A stretch of DNA of 64,000 bases from Stachybotrys elegans (GCA_020746835.1 JAGPNK010000003.1:1550001-1614000); one strand, 5' to 3'; positions 1-11,140 are shown, counted from the stretch's first letter. Notes: a model not told the origin generated them from the sequence alone. Made by a program: numbers and translations.

Positions 1-2177
1 GTCATTTATTAAGCAGCCTACAGCATCCTTACGGGGGAGCCGCCGCTGCCAAGCCGCTGAAAGCAGATAAGCTCACCTATTTTGGACCGCATCTCCAGAG
101 GCTGGCAAAGCCTGACAAGACTATTGGCTATTTTGCGGTGACTGTTTTCACAGACACCTTGGCGGCATACTGCTGTCGCCGTCATCTTGGCATGTTGTTT
201 CCATTGTTGGGTTTACGCCTATCAACCAGGAGGCGTGCAGGCTCGTTCAGACGGACCATATCCTCTTATCGCGGCTTGGCTACTGTCAGGAATGCACAGT
301 CTCAGCATAATGGAAGTTAAAATAGCCTTGGTTCCTGAGTCAAACTAAGATGTGCTTCATTAATTCCCAAGACTCAATTATTTAAGTAGCAGGCCCGACG
401 AATCAACAACATACCTTGACATACATAATGTGGGATCTACACATGGGTGTTTACGTTATTCTCGACCGACAACGCAATAACAACATAAGGCCATATCCAT
501 ACCTCCTCGATAGTATCAACTCTAATCTCGCAACTTCCATCTTGACGTTCAGAAGTATCTTGGTGATATTGTCGCCACCGCAACGAGTCGCACTCTTAGC
601 CCCAGAAGCTACTCTTTTTGCATCCCTTGGACTTTCGGATTTGTGTTGGTAAATTTGGGAAAGGGGTTCACTGATATCGTGGCATTCTGCTGAAAAGAGA
701 ATATCTTGAACCGCGGAAGCAATGTCAGCAAATACACCTCCTTCTCTCTCCAACGAGTTGCACTAGTTTCCATGAAAGATGGACCTGTTTTCGGCCATAG
801 AGTCTTCTTTCTTTCTGTCTTGTATGTACTCCGTATTGAATTTTGAATTTGGGTACACTCTCTACTTTCTTCATCCCTCCACGCATCATGGCTGATATGC
901 AGGTCTTGCTGCGCAAGATGCTGGTGAAAATCGCATTCCCGACAGTCCTCCAGACGCTCCTAAGTTCGGCAAAGTAACGCCTATTCTTTTTAGGGTGGTT
1001 ATAGAAAGTGAGGTGAACATTTATGTCTGTTCTCCGCATACAACTTAATCTCAACACACTCCTAGCTTCCGCAGCCATTGCTAATTTCACTTGCACATGT
1101 CAGAGAAACGGTACGAGATGCTGAGGGACATATACTTACACAACAAGGAGTAGAAAAGGCTTCCAAGAACCCAGTCAAGTCAGGTGGGTGCAACTTGCTC
1201 GCGGTGTTGGTGTTCAAAAGAGAGTCTCTACAGTTGGTGATATCAATTTGTCGACGATTATCGAGAAACTCACTTTAATCTTATAAATTGATTTGATTCA
1301 CAAGTATGAAAAGAGGCTTCCGGAGATTTACTCTTTATTAAGAATTGGAATTTCATCTGGTTCTTGGATTGTGCTCCATCATATTATCTGGGAACGATGA
1401 ATTACCGCCAATAGTGATTGCCTGCTGCCATATGCCTGCCAGATTGGGCACGGCAACTTCATGTGAACCTCGCTGAACCGTATGTGTGCTCGACCAAGTC
1501 TACAAATAACCAATCATACAGATTCTCAACTTAACCGAGAAGCTCCACGACAATAGCCGGAATAGGGCATAAGTAGCAAATAAGTGTGGCACCGTCAGCC
1601 GTTGCCATATCCATCGCTGGTTCGCCGCCTTGGCTGTAATAAATAGGGAAATTTTCCACTTCGCGCGCAACGTCATGTCGCATGGCACCCCAGATTCCAA
1701 CTCATGTCGGCAACTGAGTCGATGGCCTCCCCCTGCCATCTCACCCCCGCAGCATCCGGTCCAGAATTCCACATGCAGTAACCAGCTTGGCGGAACAAGG
1801 AGACTTTCTGTCAAGAGGTTTGGCTCCGGCCGTGCTGATTCCGGCAAGTGAGAGACACAGCCAAGTAATATACTCCATACCTTGATGGTAAAACTGCATC
1901 TCCAGAGCGCAGCTTGTCCCACACCGTAATCTGACTCGCTGACCCAGGACCCTGATTCGGGACGGCTGGCTTCCTTCCGCAGAGTCTGTTTTCCTCGAGG
2001 AAACGGATTCGAGCCACAATTTACAGCATGTTGCTGCGCAGGAACCTGGGAAGCATCCTGGTAGTCGGCGTAATCCTTACCGAGTGGGAGCAAACAAGAA
2101 GCGAATAAGTATCTAGACCGAGCCCCTTGGTCCAGAGTTGATCGACAGACCCCAATCTGCACAATCTGAGCATTAGA
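1..2177. other. Left-edge region without a convincing gene
   Basis: No recognisable protein is encoded here. On the plus strand one frame is open from base 3 to a stop at 318-320 (about 105 codons). It contains a stretch around residues 20-55 that reads like ordinary protein and then a basic, low-quality tail, so it could be the 3' end or a relic of a gene lying mostly outside the window; I do not recognise it. Other frames between 400 and 2240 are short or overlap the start of the next gene on the opposite strand and show no motif. The last few hundred bases should hold the promoter of the aldose epimerase gene at 2178. Confidence 0.5.
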
Positions 2178-3529
2178 ATGTACACTCCTGCAGTTGTCTC
2201 GGTTCTCGCAGCAGTAGCAGCGGCGGCTGCCGTTGGCCACCAGCCTGATAAGGATGGCAGATACACCATCTCTGCACCCGGAATCAAGGCGCAGGTGGGA
2301 GAAAATTTAAAGACAAGTTATGGTCCATAATGGCTAATGTTTTTAGTTCATTCCCTATGGAGCTACTTTAACGAACCTCTTTGTCAAGGACAAGAAGGGA
2401 AAAGAGGTCGACGTTGTACTTGGATACGACGATGTGGACTATTACCGTATGTTATCACATTCGAGCATGTTTTGAACTACTAACACTAGGCAGCCATCGA
2501 CCCTGGACACCCAGTGTACAACGCAATTCCTGGCCGCTATGTCAACCGCATTGGTCATGGCAGATACACTATCGACAGTCAGACTTTCTTGACTGAGCAG
2601 AATGATGGAAACAACACTCTCCACAGCGGCACAAACAACTGGTCGTTCCGGGACTTTGAGGTTGTCGGTTACACCAAGGACTCCATTACCTTTGCTATTC
2701 ATGACGCTTCCAACTCCTCTCAGGGAATGATTGGGGACGTCGATGCCAAGGTCACCTACAGCGTCGCCGGCAGCACCTGGAAGATCCACATGGAAGCAAG
2801 CTCCCCAGAGGCTCTGACGCGTAAGCTCTGCGTCTTACTCTGCAACATTATGCACCTCAGCTGACTCTTGTGCAGCCATCATGCTGACCCAGCACACCTA
2901 TTTCAACCTGGATGCGTACAGGGATCCCAAGACGGAGAGGATCTGGAACCACACCTTGTACATGCCCTACTCGCAGCGCTACCTTGTCGCCGACGACGGC
3001 GCTCTGCCCACTGGTGAGATTGGCGTCGCCGAGCCCGGAAGCATCAACGACTTTGCCAGCGCCGAGGGCATTCAGCTCGGCCACGCTTCCGGCACCCCCG
3101 AGTTCCCCGGCAACTGCGGAGCCGGCGGCGCCTGTGAGGGATACAACGGATATTTCCTCATCGACGACGCCCCCGAGGATGCCGTCGTCGTCTCGCTGGC
3201 CAGCCCTTTCTCCGGTATCAAGGCCGATCTCCGAACTGACCAAGTCGGCGTTGTCATCTATTCTTGCAACTGGTTCGATGGCTCTGGTCCCCTGAAGAAA
3301 ACGCAGGGCCTCAAGAACAGAACCACCGTCACTCGGAGCTCTTGCGTTGCTATTGAGGCCCATGACTACGTAGATGGAATCAACCAGTGAGTTTATCAGC
3401 AACCATTACGAGCAGTTATGTGTGACTAACGTATTAAAAAGCCCCGAATGGGGTCGTAAGGAGGCGCAGCTCACCGGCCCTGGCGAGACTTACACCTGGG
3501 AGAGTTCATGGGAGTTTGGTCTTCTCTGA
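2178..3529 (+). CDS. Secreted aldose 1-epimerase (galactose mutarotase family)
   Basis: Predicted to interconvert the alpha and beta anomers of free sugars outside the cell. There are five exons: 2178-2294, 2347-2446, 2494-2820, 2876-3386 and 3442-3529, giving 380 residues. The protein starts with a hydrophobic Ala/Val-rich signal peptide (about residues 1-20). Family motifs follow: P-G-R-Y-V-N-R-I, T-L-H-S-G (family N-L-H-G-G region), the H-T-Y-F-N-L block with the catalytic His, and a C-terminal I-E-A-H-D-Y block carrying the likely catalytic Glu, followed by N-H-P-E-W across the last intron. All four introns are GT-AG, 47-55 nt. The C-terminal half carries several N-glycosylation sequons and a Cys pair near residues 245-255. 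The gene ends 117 bp from the stop codon of the fucosidase gene on the other strand. Secretion and that neighbour suggest extracellular glycan use, but the true sugar substrate cannot be read from sequence. Confidence 0.9.
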
Positions 3530-3646
3530 GATGATACTTTTTGAATTCACTGGAGGTGGCTAGGAATCTTTTCAAAAGGCTTCAGGAAAAAAAACAAATG
3601 CGTATATTAATCTGATACAGAGAAGTTACTGGGAACATGAACTGCC

Positions 3647-6016
3647 TCAGCAGCATGGTCCATTGCATTCATATCCAAGCTTAAATACCCAGCAATACTT
3701 GTCTGCAGCAAGAAGTTCCTCGGTTATATCGATCCACAACCTGCCTTCTTGGCTGATGCCCCAATTTACCTCGACTTCACCATCCAGTGTGAGAGCAACG
3801 ACCTCGTCGCTCTTCAAGACCGGAATCTGCGCCTGGATATCGAGACGTCCAGTTGTTGGTTTCTCAATGCTCAGGATGTAGAAGGCATCATTTGTCTGCG
3901 TAAAACGTAGATTTCCTTCCTCTGGAGTCGGGTACCAGTACGTGGTATTGAAAAGCGCTTCTTCGTGCGCGTGAATCCATATTCCAGCTTCCCGTAAGTT
4001 GTCCATCATTGTGTGGTGAATGGTTCCGTCTGCTCTTGGCCCAATATTCAGCAGAAGGTTGCCGTTCTTGCTGACCATGTCGACCAGGTTGTGAACCAAA
4101 GATGTGGCATTCATGTACTCGTCGTCCTTTGTGGCACGGTTGAAACCGTAGCTGTAAGGATCCATGCCTTGATTAGACTCCCATTTCCTGCGCTGTGCCA
4201 CGCTGAAAGTGGCATACTCGGGCGTATCAAAGTCCGATGCCCATGGGCTACCGCATCGATCATTGATGGTAACTTGTCTCCCTTGCCTTCGTGCCCAGTT
4301 AAACCATTCGGCTGCGAAGACGTCGGTGCCATTGGATGCTCCAGCGTCACACCAGATAATATCGCTTCCATACGTGTATACGAGTGTCTCCATCTGAGGC
4401 ACCATCAGGTCTGAGATGAAGTCGCCGATGGGAAGGCGGCCTGTGTACGGCTCCTCGAGACCCGTGTAGGGATTTCGTGCGATGATCCCAGGGTGGGATG
4501 TCGAAGTCACCCTGTCAAACTGGGTGAAGCCGTATTTGCCCCAGTCTGGGTTGAACCATTCAGGGAGCGAGAAGTAGGTGCCTCGCTTCAGCTGAGGCTG
4601 GTGCTCGGCAGCTGCATCAAACAGCTCACCAAGCAAATCTCGTTTTGGCCCATAGTGAATTGAGGAGCGATTTGTCGTGACGCCCGTATCAAACATACTG
4701 AATCCATCGTGGTGCTTGGTGGTAAAAACAAAGTATTGGGCACCGGCATCTGCGAACAAGTCTACCCACTCCTTGGGATCAAACGCCGAAGCAGTGAAGT
4801 TTTCAAAGAAGTCGTCGTAGTTGAGCTCAGGACCGAAGGTTCGCAACCGGTAGTTGTTGAACCCGGACCGATCAGCCGCAGCATGCTCGTTGACTCGGGT
4901 TGAATACCACCAAAACCATTCCGAGTAGCTTTCATGGGGTGTTGAGTTTCCCCATGCTGGGACAGAGTAGGGACCCCAGTGTATGAAGATTCCAAACTTG
5001 GCCCCGTCATACCAGTCTGGTACCTCGTGTTTGACCAGGCTGCTAGCATCAGAGGACCAGTCCTCAATCTTGATATCCACATCTTCAAAGATCTGAACCA
5101 CTGGTCTGCGTCCGGGGACATCCAAGTGCACACTTGCTTGTCCGGAGGACTGCCCTATTACTGATACGTGAACTCGCTTCTGGTCTCCTGGACACAATCT
5201 CCTGACGACGGTTGGTTTTGCTGTCTCAATACCTTCAGCCTCTATCCACACTCTCATGTTAGATGCACAACTGGATCCTGCATGGTTAACCACCACCTCA
5301 ACAACTTGATTGCCAGCTGGGTCGAGATTTTGAGTCGGGCGAAGTGTCTGAGCTTCGACACCAGCGTTGTCAACCTCCCACAATGACAAAGAAAAGAGAT
5401 GCAATCGCCCGGTTGTCGAGTTTGTTGTATTAGGGAGGACAATTCCACTCAGAGTCTTTCCTATCTCAATTGGCCCTTGACGCTCATATATATGTGAGGC
5501 ATTGTGATTGGTGCCGTTGTGAGTGAAGAAGTACGGAAACGCAATCTCTCCTCGCCGAATAGCCAGGAACCACCAAAAGGCATGTGCGCGGACCTCGGCA
5601 GTGGAGGTTGTGTTGTCAGTGTATAAGAAGGTCAAGTTCCCAGAGACAGTGGTCGACCGAACATCGGATACGAGAAGCACCGAAGCCGAGAAGTAATCAG
5701 TAGAAGGGGGCACGGGAATAGTCTGACCGGAGCAGATGACATTGTCGGGGGACTGTGGATCGGGGTTGTATCCGGGAAAGAGATAGGAAACTCCGCTCGT
5801 AGTTGACGTGAAGATGCCATTGGTTCCTACTGCATCTGAAGGGTATGACTGGCCCAGAGCATCTAGTGATGCCTCACCAGGGTATGAGCCAAAAGCCTTG
5901 TTGTTGAAGTAGTTGTCGAGAGGAACGTGCACGCTGCGGCCTTGGGCCAAACCCGCAGCAACCAACGATGCGGATAATGCATGTCGGGTGAGACGGCCCA
6001 GCTTCATATTGAGCAA
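3647..6016 (-). CDS. Secreted alpha-L-fucosidase, GH29
   Basis: Hydrolyses alpha-linked L-fucose from glycans. A single exon encodes up to 789 residues; a second Met three codons in (6007) gives an equally good start. The N-terminus is a signal peptide (basic R-x-x-R-H then Ala/Leu-rich, ending near A-Q-G-R). The GH29 catalytic domain begins about residue 335 with K-F-G-I-F-I-H-W-G-P-Y-S, followed by K-H-H-D-G-F-S-M-F and the block D-I-I-W-C-D-A-G that contains the presumed nucleophile Asp. Many N-x-S/T sequons fit a glycosylated extracellular enzyme. The roughly 300 residues before the catalytic domain look beta-rich, include S-x-S-x-x-L-V-S-D and G-N-L-T-F-L-type strands, and are longer than in common GH29 proteins, so this may be an extra carbohydrate-binding-like module (inference). 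It is convergent with the aldose epimerase. Confidence 0.92.
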   Translation of the reverse strand: MLNMKLGRLTRHALSASLVAAGLAQGRSVHVPLDNYFNNKAFGSYPGEASLDALGQSYPSDAVGTNGIFTSTTSGVSYLFPGYNPDPQSPDNVICSGQTIPVPPSTDYFSASVLLVSDVRSTTVSGNLTFLYTDNTTSTAEVRAHAFWWFLAIRRGEIAFPYFFTHNGTNHNASHIYERQGPIEIGKTLSGIVLPNTTNSTTGRLHLFSLSLWEVDNAGVEAQTLRPTQNLDPAGNQVVEVVVNHAGSSCASNMRVWIEAEGIETAKPTVVRRLCPGDQKRVHVSVIGQSSGQASVHLDVPGRRPVVQIFEDVDIKIEDWSSDASSLVKHEVPDWYDGAKFGIFIHWGPYSVPAWGNSTPHESYSEWFWWYSTRVNEHAAADRSGFNNYRLRTFGPELNYDDFFENFTASAFDPKEWVDLFADAGAQYFVFTTKHHDGFSMFDTGVTTNRSSIHYGPKRDLLGELFDAAAEHQPQLKRGTYFSLPEWFNPDWGKYGFTQFDRVTSTSHPGIIARNPYTGLEEPYTGRLPIGDFISDLMVPQMETLVYTYGSDIIWCDAGASNGTDVFAAEWFNWARRQGRQVTINDRCGSPWASDFDTPEYATFSVAQRRKWESNQGMDPYSYGFNRATKDDEYMNATSLVHNLVDMVSKNGNLLLNIGPRADGTIHHTMMDNLREAGIWIHAHEEALFNTTYWYPTPEEGNLRFTQTNDAFYILSIEKPTTGRLDIQAQIPVLKSDEVVALTLDGEVEVNWGISQEGRLWIDITEELLAADKYCWVFKLGYECNGPCC

Positions 6017-7189
6017 GTTGCGCCGAGACGAAAGTTTGGCGAGTCCAACCGCATACTAGGGGCCAAGGACTTGGCTTCGGGTTTATAGTCTAACATGCTC
6101 TTATCAGCCGTTGATTTGGACAGAGGTCGGGGCAAGTCCCGATAATTGGGACAAGGTTTAGCATCCTGGACTGCTGGGGAGGATCGGCAGTCAATGCTGA
6201 AATCCGGTTAGATATTTGGACAGGTGGAGGTCAGGGGAGATCACAAAGCGATGCTATCAACTCCTCATCGTCTCCCCACATGACCCCGACTTGCTGGTAA
6301 CGTTTCCTGGCAACTGGATTCACGGATCAGATCCTATCTACGTTCCCCCACTCAACGATACAGTTGACCCCATTCCATTCGGGTTGCTTTCGGAGCTCTT
6401 GTCCCACAAGTGAAGTGCCGCTTCTGCAGTGCTGCAGAGTACCTAGTCAGCCGCGGACTTCGGCCTCGTTTTGTATAGATGCTATCTATGGTTGGCAGAC
6501 GGTTGCTGATGTCAAACCATGTCAATATTATTATTACATAAATACGAGCTGGGATGCGGCAGTCCTCACCGCCCGTGACTGATGGAGATCGGCCATTTGA
6601 CTTCTGTTTTCGGATACTGATCGACTGGTCTAGACTTTGGCAAGCGAGGGGCACTTGAGGCTGAGCAGGTGATGGTGGCGGCAAGGATGCCTCCGCGGGC
6701 CTCGCTTGACCACTGTGCAGCTGTACATACTATGTATCCGGACGGAGCAACATGTACTCGCCTGGCAAATGACGGGGCTTCCTCCCATATCGCTGGCATG
6801 CGAATCGCGGGGGACGTCATCTTGGTGCAAGCCTACTGGCAGGATCATCCGATGGCGCTCCCCCCTCCCCCGAGCTTCCGACCCTACAAGCTACGTACGA
6901 GAGGTATAATACAAAGGGTCAGGTGCCTGTATTGGGGAAAGCTTGATTCTGACAGGCGAACCCATACCCATACCATACATTAGCAGCCCAGCCCTGCTCT
7001 GCTTGGGGCCCCGAGAACTGGCGGACGCTAGCCGGGCGCGCTTATTGGGAAAATCGCTGAGGGGGGCTGCTCGCAAGAATTCCGTCGTTTAAACCAGTCG
7101 GTCCAGTTGATCCGGGAGACGTTGTCGCGTCTGAGAAATGTCCAACACACACAACGACTCCAAGAGTCACCGTTCAAGACCCCAGATCA
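6017..7189. other. Intergenic region, divergent promoter
   Basis: Gene-free stretch between the 5' ends of the fucosidase gene (minus) and the Zn2Cys6 gene (plus), so it should hold both promoters. Short open frames exist on both strands but overlap one another and carry no motif. An ATG at 7138 lies upstream of the chosen Zn2Cys6 start, but its frame hits a stop within 25 codons, so it could act as a short upstream ORF. Confidence 0.6.
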
Positions 7190-8863
7190 ATGACCCCGCG
7201 CCCCAGGTATAGCCGCGGCTGCCACGCCTGCCGCCGCATGAAAGTCAAGGTATGCCGGGTTTAGCTTTGAATCACGTCATGGTCTCGTGCTGCCAAACCA
7301 CACGGCAAAGACGGCTGACCCAGGGCTTCATCGCCATGTCGCAGTGCGATGAGCAGAAACCGCAGTGTAAGCGCTGCATCAGGGGCGGCCGCAAGTGTCC
7401 CGGCTTCCCAGAAATCAGCAACTTCCTGTCCATGAACTCGGACTTCGAGCAGGGCTCCGTACCCCTCTTCGCGCGGCATGCCGACGCGCCCTTTGCCAAG
7501 CTGCCTCTTCTCCATGGCCCTGCATCCATACTGAGGCCCTCCAACGACTGGGAGGAGCAGGCCAAGGCCTTCTTCTTCTCCAACTATGTCGGCACCGAGC
7601 TCGTGGGAACCGTGCCTGGCCACCTGCATTTCCTTCCAGCCTTGCTCAAGACGAACGGCCATTTGCCGGTTTTGCGAGATGCCATGCGTTCTGTTTCCAT
7701 GGCGAGCCTCGCCAATGCATCCCGGAGCTCGGCTCTTCAAACCTATTCGCATCAGCTGTATGGCCAGGCGCTGCGATCCATAAGAGATGCCATCGTGTCA
7801 TACACGGTGGAAGACAGCTCTGCCATCATGGTTTCCATGTATCTCCTACAGAAGCGCGAGGCAAGTCTCAAACCCAATAGCTTTCTTCTCGTGAGGCGTG
7901 CGTGCATGTCGTCTGACCAGGTCACAGTATCTATGCGGGATAACATCCTTGTCCTCGACTCACAATCTAGGCCTAAGCCGGCTGCTGCAAGCTCGCACTC
8001 AAGCCAACCAAGCACCCTTGAGTACATGGGAGACTCAAGTGCTTTACGCTTTTCACGCCCAGATACACCTGTACAGCATCAACGACAGGCCGGGTACTGA
8101 TAACGATTCCTGGATGTCGACGCCGAGTCTCTCCAAACTCAGCCTCAACATACCATCTCGCCTAGCTTCCTTCTGGGCTGTTCTCAGCCAGGCTTCTTCT
8201 ATACCCAGGCAGGTTCGTTTTCTATCAAATGCCTGCACAGACGGTGGCGCTCAGCTTTGTAAAAAGCTGGATGAGGCTCTCCGTCTGGACTCTGAGCTTG
8301 TGCGTATTTGTCGAGAGTTCGCGTGGGTAGATCCGCCCGAGGAGAAGGATGTCATAATCTCCCTGGCGGGAAGGCCCAAGCGTGCAACCAGATTGTACGT
8401 GCATAGCGACGTACATAGAGCTTGCTACTGGATGATATGCTGGTCGAGCCGCGTCGTCTTATTGAGAGCCATCCTTACCGGTCTCGCTTCGCTCATACAC
8501 GCCGGCATCTCCTACAACCCACCGAGGTCTGCTGCAGCGCTACGGGCCGACTTGATAGAAGCGGCGCACTCGGTGGCGCGTTTAGTCCCTTTCATGCTCG
8601 GTGAAATTGACTCGCTCGGCCGGTGGACGGCGAGCGGGACAGAAACAGCCCTCGGATCGTACTTTTCAATATACTTTTTGGAATCTCTCGTTCTCACGTC
8701 CGAGCTTTCCTTGGAAATCAGAACCTGGGCCTTGGATTGTCTCGGGAATATTGGCTGTAGATGGGGCATCGGATGGGCCCTTCTGGTACGGCACAAGTAT
8801 ATGCACCTCTATGAAGATATGAATGGCAAGGGGAAACAGACCCCCTCCAGTATAACAGCATAG
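7190..8863 (+). CDS. Zn2Cys6 transcription factor with fungal-specific middle domain
   Basis: DNA-binding regulator. I place three exons: 7190-7249, 7345-7860 and 7928-8863 (503 residues). The first intron (7250-7344, GT-AG) splits the zinc cluster. Joined, the cluster reads C-x2-C-x6-C-x6-C-x2-C-x6-C at residues about 11-40, very near the N-terminus, preceded by R-Y-S-R-G. The second intron has a GC donor (GAG|GCAAGT) and acceptor TCACAG; this is the choice that keeps frame and joins L-L-Q-K-R-E to Y-L-C-G-I. The rest matches the usual Zn2Cys6 partner region (L-Y-G-Q-A-L, L-L-Q-K-R-E, H-L/N-L-G-L-S-R-L-L-Q). It is convergent with the MFS transporter downstream, so it may control that gene (inference). 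No target can be named from sequence. Confidence 0.82.
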
Positions 8864-9358
8864 CAGATAAATAGGCGAACAGCTACCCCTCTAGAGCAAC
8901 GGTATGGAGGAGGGAGTCGAGAAAAGTACAAAATCTAATGCAGCTGAATGGATGGTGGGAATAATTCATATTACTGCTGCACGAAGCAGCATTGCTCGCC
9001 AATGCCTACTCGCTGAGAATGATGTAGTAGGAACGTTGCTCGCCAATGCCTACTCGCTGAGAATGATGTAGTAGGAACGTGCAGTGTAGAAAAGAGAACA
9101 ATAGTATATACGAACAACAGTGGCCTTGCTACCCGCAGGACCAAAGAACAGAGTCAAACAATGAAGGGATCATCAGATGACATCACCCGTTGGCCGGAGC
9201 CAGAGAACAATGAGGGGGCTGCAGCAGCGGCAGCAAAGGCGTATGAAGTCGGGAGGACACTCGCTGAGAATGACGTAGATAGTAGCCGAGAGTAGTCTTC
9301 TTCTCGGGCCAGCACCAACATCAAGTCGGTTCTCTCTTCTAGAGTGTCTATCAGGCCC
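8864..9358. other. Convergent intergenic region with duplicated 44-bp unit
   Basis: Lies between the 3' ends of the Zn2Cys6 gene and the MFS gene and should hold both 3' UTRs. It contains a perfect 44-bp tandem duplication and a diverged third partial copy, listed separately. No gene is seen. Confidence 0.7.
8993..9080. repeat. Perfect 44-bp tandem duplication
   Basis: The units 8993-9036 and 9037-9080 are identical head to tail; each begins TGCTCGCC and ends GGAACGT. A further 20-bp stretch at 9259-9278 matches the inner part of the unit (ACTCGCTGAGAATGA...) with one mismatch. The period is not a multiple of three and no frame crosses it, so it is noncoding. Confidence 0.95.
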
Positions 9359-10773
9359 CTAGTTCCACTCCTCTTCCTCGTCATCACCGTCTGGCATGTT
9401 AGATGGTGCTGTTAGCCGCGGGCTTGTAAGCATTATCCAAAGCAACAAGCACACGCCCAGCTGTACGGCGATCATTGTTCCAAAGACCTGCAGTCCAAGC
9501 CACTGGCTCAGCGCCCCCAGGCCAAAGGGGAGCAAGGCTCCTCCTACCTGCCCAATCGATGCCACGTAGGAGACGGCTGCCACGTGAAGCTGCGGCGGCA
9601 GGGCTTTGGTCAGCTGGACGATACAGGAAGGGAATAATGGACCGCAGAAGAATCCGATGGAAGTAATGATGACAGCGGACAGAACCAGTCCCTCGACCAG
9701 GACAAATAAGCACTGAAGAACGATGGCGCAGAGCAGGTATATGATGATGCCTCGTCTCAGCCCGATCCTGTCCGTTAAGCCTCCGAGCACAACTCTTCCT
9801 AGGGCCATGCCACCCCAGAAACCCGACGAGCAGACACTCGAAAGACTGGGGGAAGCATGTCTGATCCTCATCATGAAGGAAACTATCCATCCGGACACGG
9901 CTGATTCTGTGCCGACGTCGACCAGGAGATAGGCCGCGCAAAGCCAGGTGGCGCCGTAGACAAAGATTTTCGACATTTTGGTTGCTGGCGACGCTCCTAC
10001 CTGCTGAAGACGTTCGTGCTTGATGTATCGCTCAGCGTCTTCGTTTCTAAAGGCATACGACAGGCACACCGCCTCAACAAGAGACACGCCCGCCTACAGA
10101 AGATGGCAGTCAGCACCCTGTCACGCGAATAGATACCGACCGACGAAGCCTACCAAGATGAAGTACCAGATGTACCATTGACTCCTCCCCCCTCCAGGAG
10201 CTGAGCAGCCATGATGGGCCCAAACCCAGCGCCAGCAGAGAATGATCCATGGAGAAGGCCAGAGACAAAGTTGGCACGGTCCATGACGGCGGCCCAGGCA
10301 CACCACGAGCCGTCGAGCAGGCCGTATCCGAAGCCTCCCAGGGCAAAGGACATGAGCAGCGCAGGAAACGGAGGGTGGAGGGCTGTGATGAGAGCCGCAA
10401 CCACCTCAACAAGGGGACCTATAACGGCGATTCCCCTCTGGCCCAGGTTCACGTGGATAGCATGGTTGAGGCGCGCGGCCATGACATATCCCACGGGTCC
10501 AGCGAGGAAAACGAGCGACACCTGCGTATCATTTAATTGATAATAATCCTGGATAAAGGGCAAGATAACACCAATCGTCGACACAAAGACGCCAATGACG
10601 GCAAAGGAGAACATGGACGCCGCAATCATGAGATTCCTGCTGCTGTCGTCGTCCTGCTCGACGGGCGCGGGTGAGCTGGGACGCTGCCATGGCGTCGATA
10701 CCGCCGAGTCCGGGTCGAGCAGCGGCCGGACGGTATCTGGCGATCTCGAGCGTCTCGAGGAGGAGAATAACAT
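9359..10773 (-). CDS. MFS transporter, one-base frameshift in a G6 run
   Basis: Twelve-helix-type major facilitator transporter, substrate unknown; it resembles fungal MFS_1 proteins often annotated BSC6-like. Exons are 10154-10773 and 9359-10093, with a 60-nt GT-AG intron. A polar Ser/Asp-rich N-terminus of about 48 residues is followed by helices beginning I-A-A-S-M-F-S-F-A-V-I-G, and a second half starting A-G-V-S-L-V-E-A. The two conserved parts are not in one frame. The coding strand has six Gs at 10187-10192, just after L-L-E; one more G would join L-L-E-G-G to Q-W-Y-I-W-Y-F-I-L and reach the splice donor in the phase the second exon needs. As given, translation would instead stop at TAG about 11 codons later. 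The total is 1355 nt, one short of 452 codons. An assembly indel is likelier than decay because the rest is intact. Confidence 0.82.
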
Positions 10774-11140
10774 TGCGCCTGCTCTTGGAGAGGAAGAAGA
10801 GAGGGGGGGGGGGGGTGCTGTCTCTTTGTTGGCTGCGCGAGTCAGGCAGAGAGAGTTGGATGGATGAAACGCGGAGGAGGAGAGCTGAAAGCGCCTTAGT
10901 CAGATAGATGGCCAGGGTGCTCTGAATGTCTCAACCATTTTATCCGGCATGCTCTTCATTTATTCGATTGATCAGTTTGGCTATTCTTGAGCATGTACAT
11001 ATGTGATGGCTCAGTTCGCGACGGGCTTATATATACATTTATTGTATCTAGGATGCAGCGCTTGACCAAAGCTTCCCAAGTGCTGACTAGTAGTGAAATT
11101 CGTGGTCTCATCGACGTTATTTAATACAGCTCTACCCATC
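10774..11140. other. Intergenic region with a G13 homopolymer
   Basis: Upstream of the MFS gene start and downstream of the C6 regulator stop. It holds a run of 13 Gs (10803-10815; C13 in the MFS transcript sense), about 30 bp before the MFS ATG. Nothing else is recognised. Confidence 0.6.

Noticed and set aside
1500..2240. 246-codon minus-strand frame overlapping the start of the aldose epimerase
   Set aside because: No motif, overlaps the signal-peptide exon of a well-supported gene, and contains Cys/Trp/Ser mixtures typical of noncoding frames.
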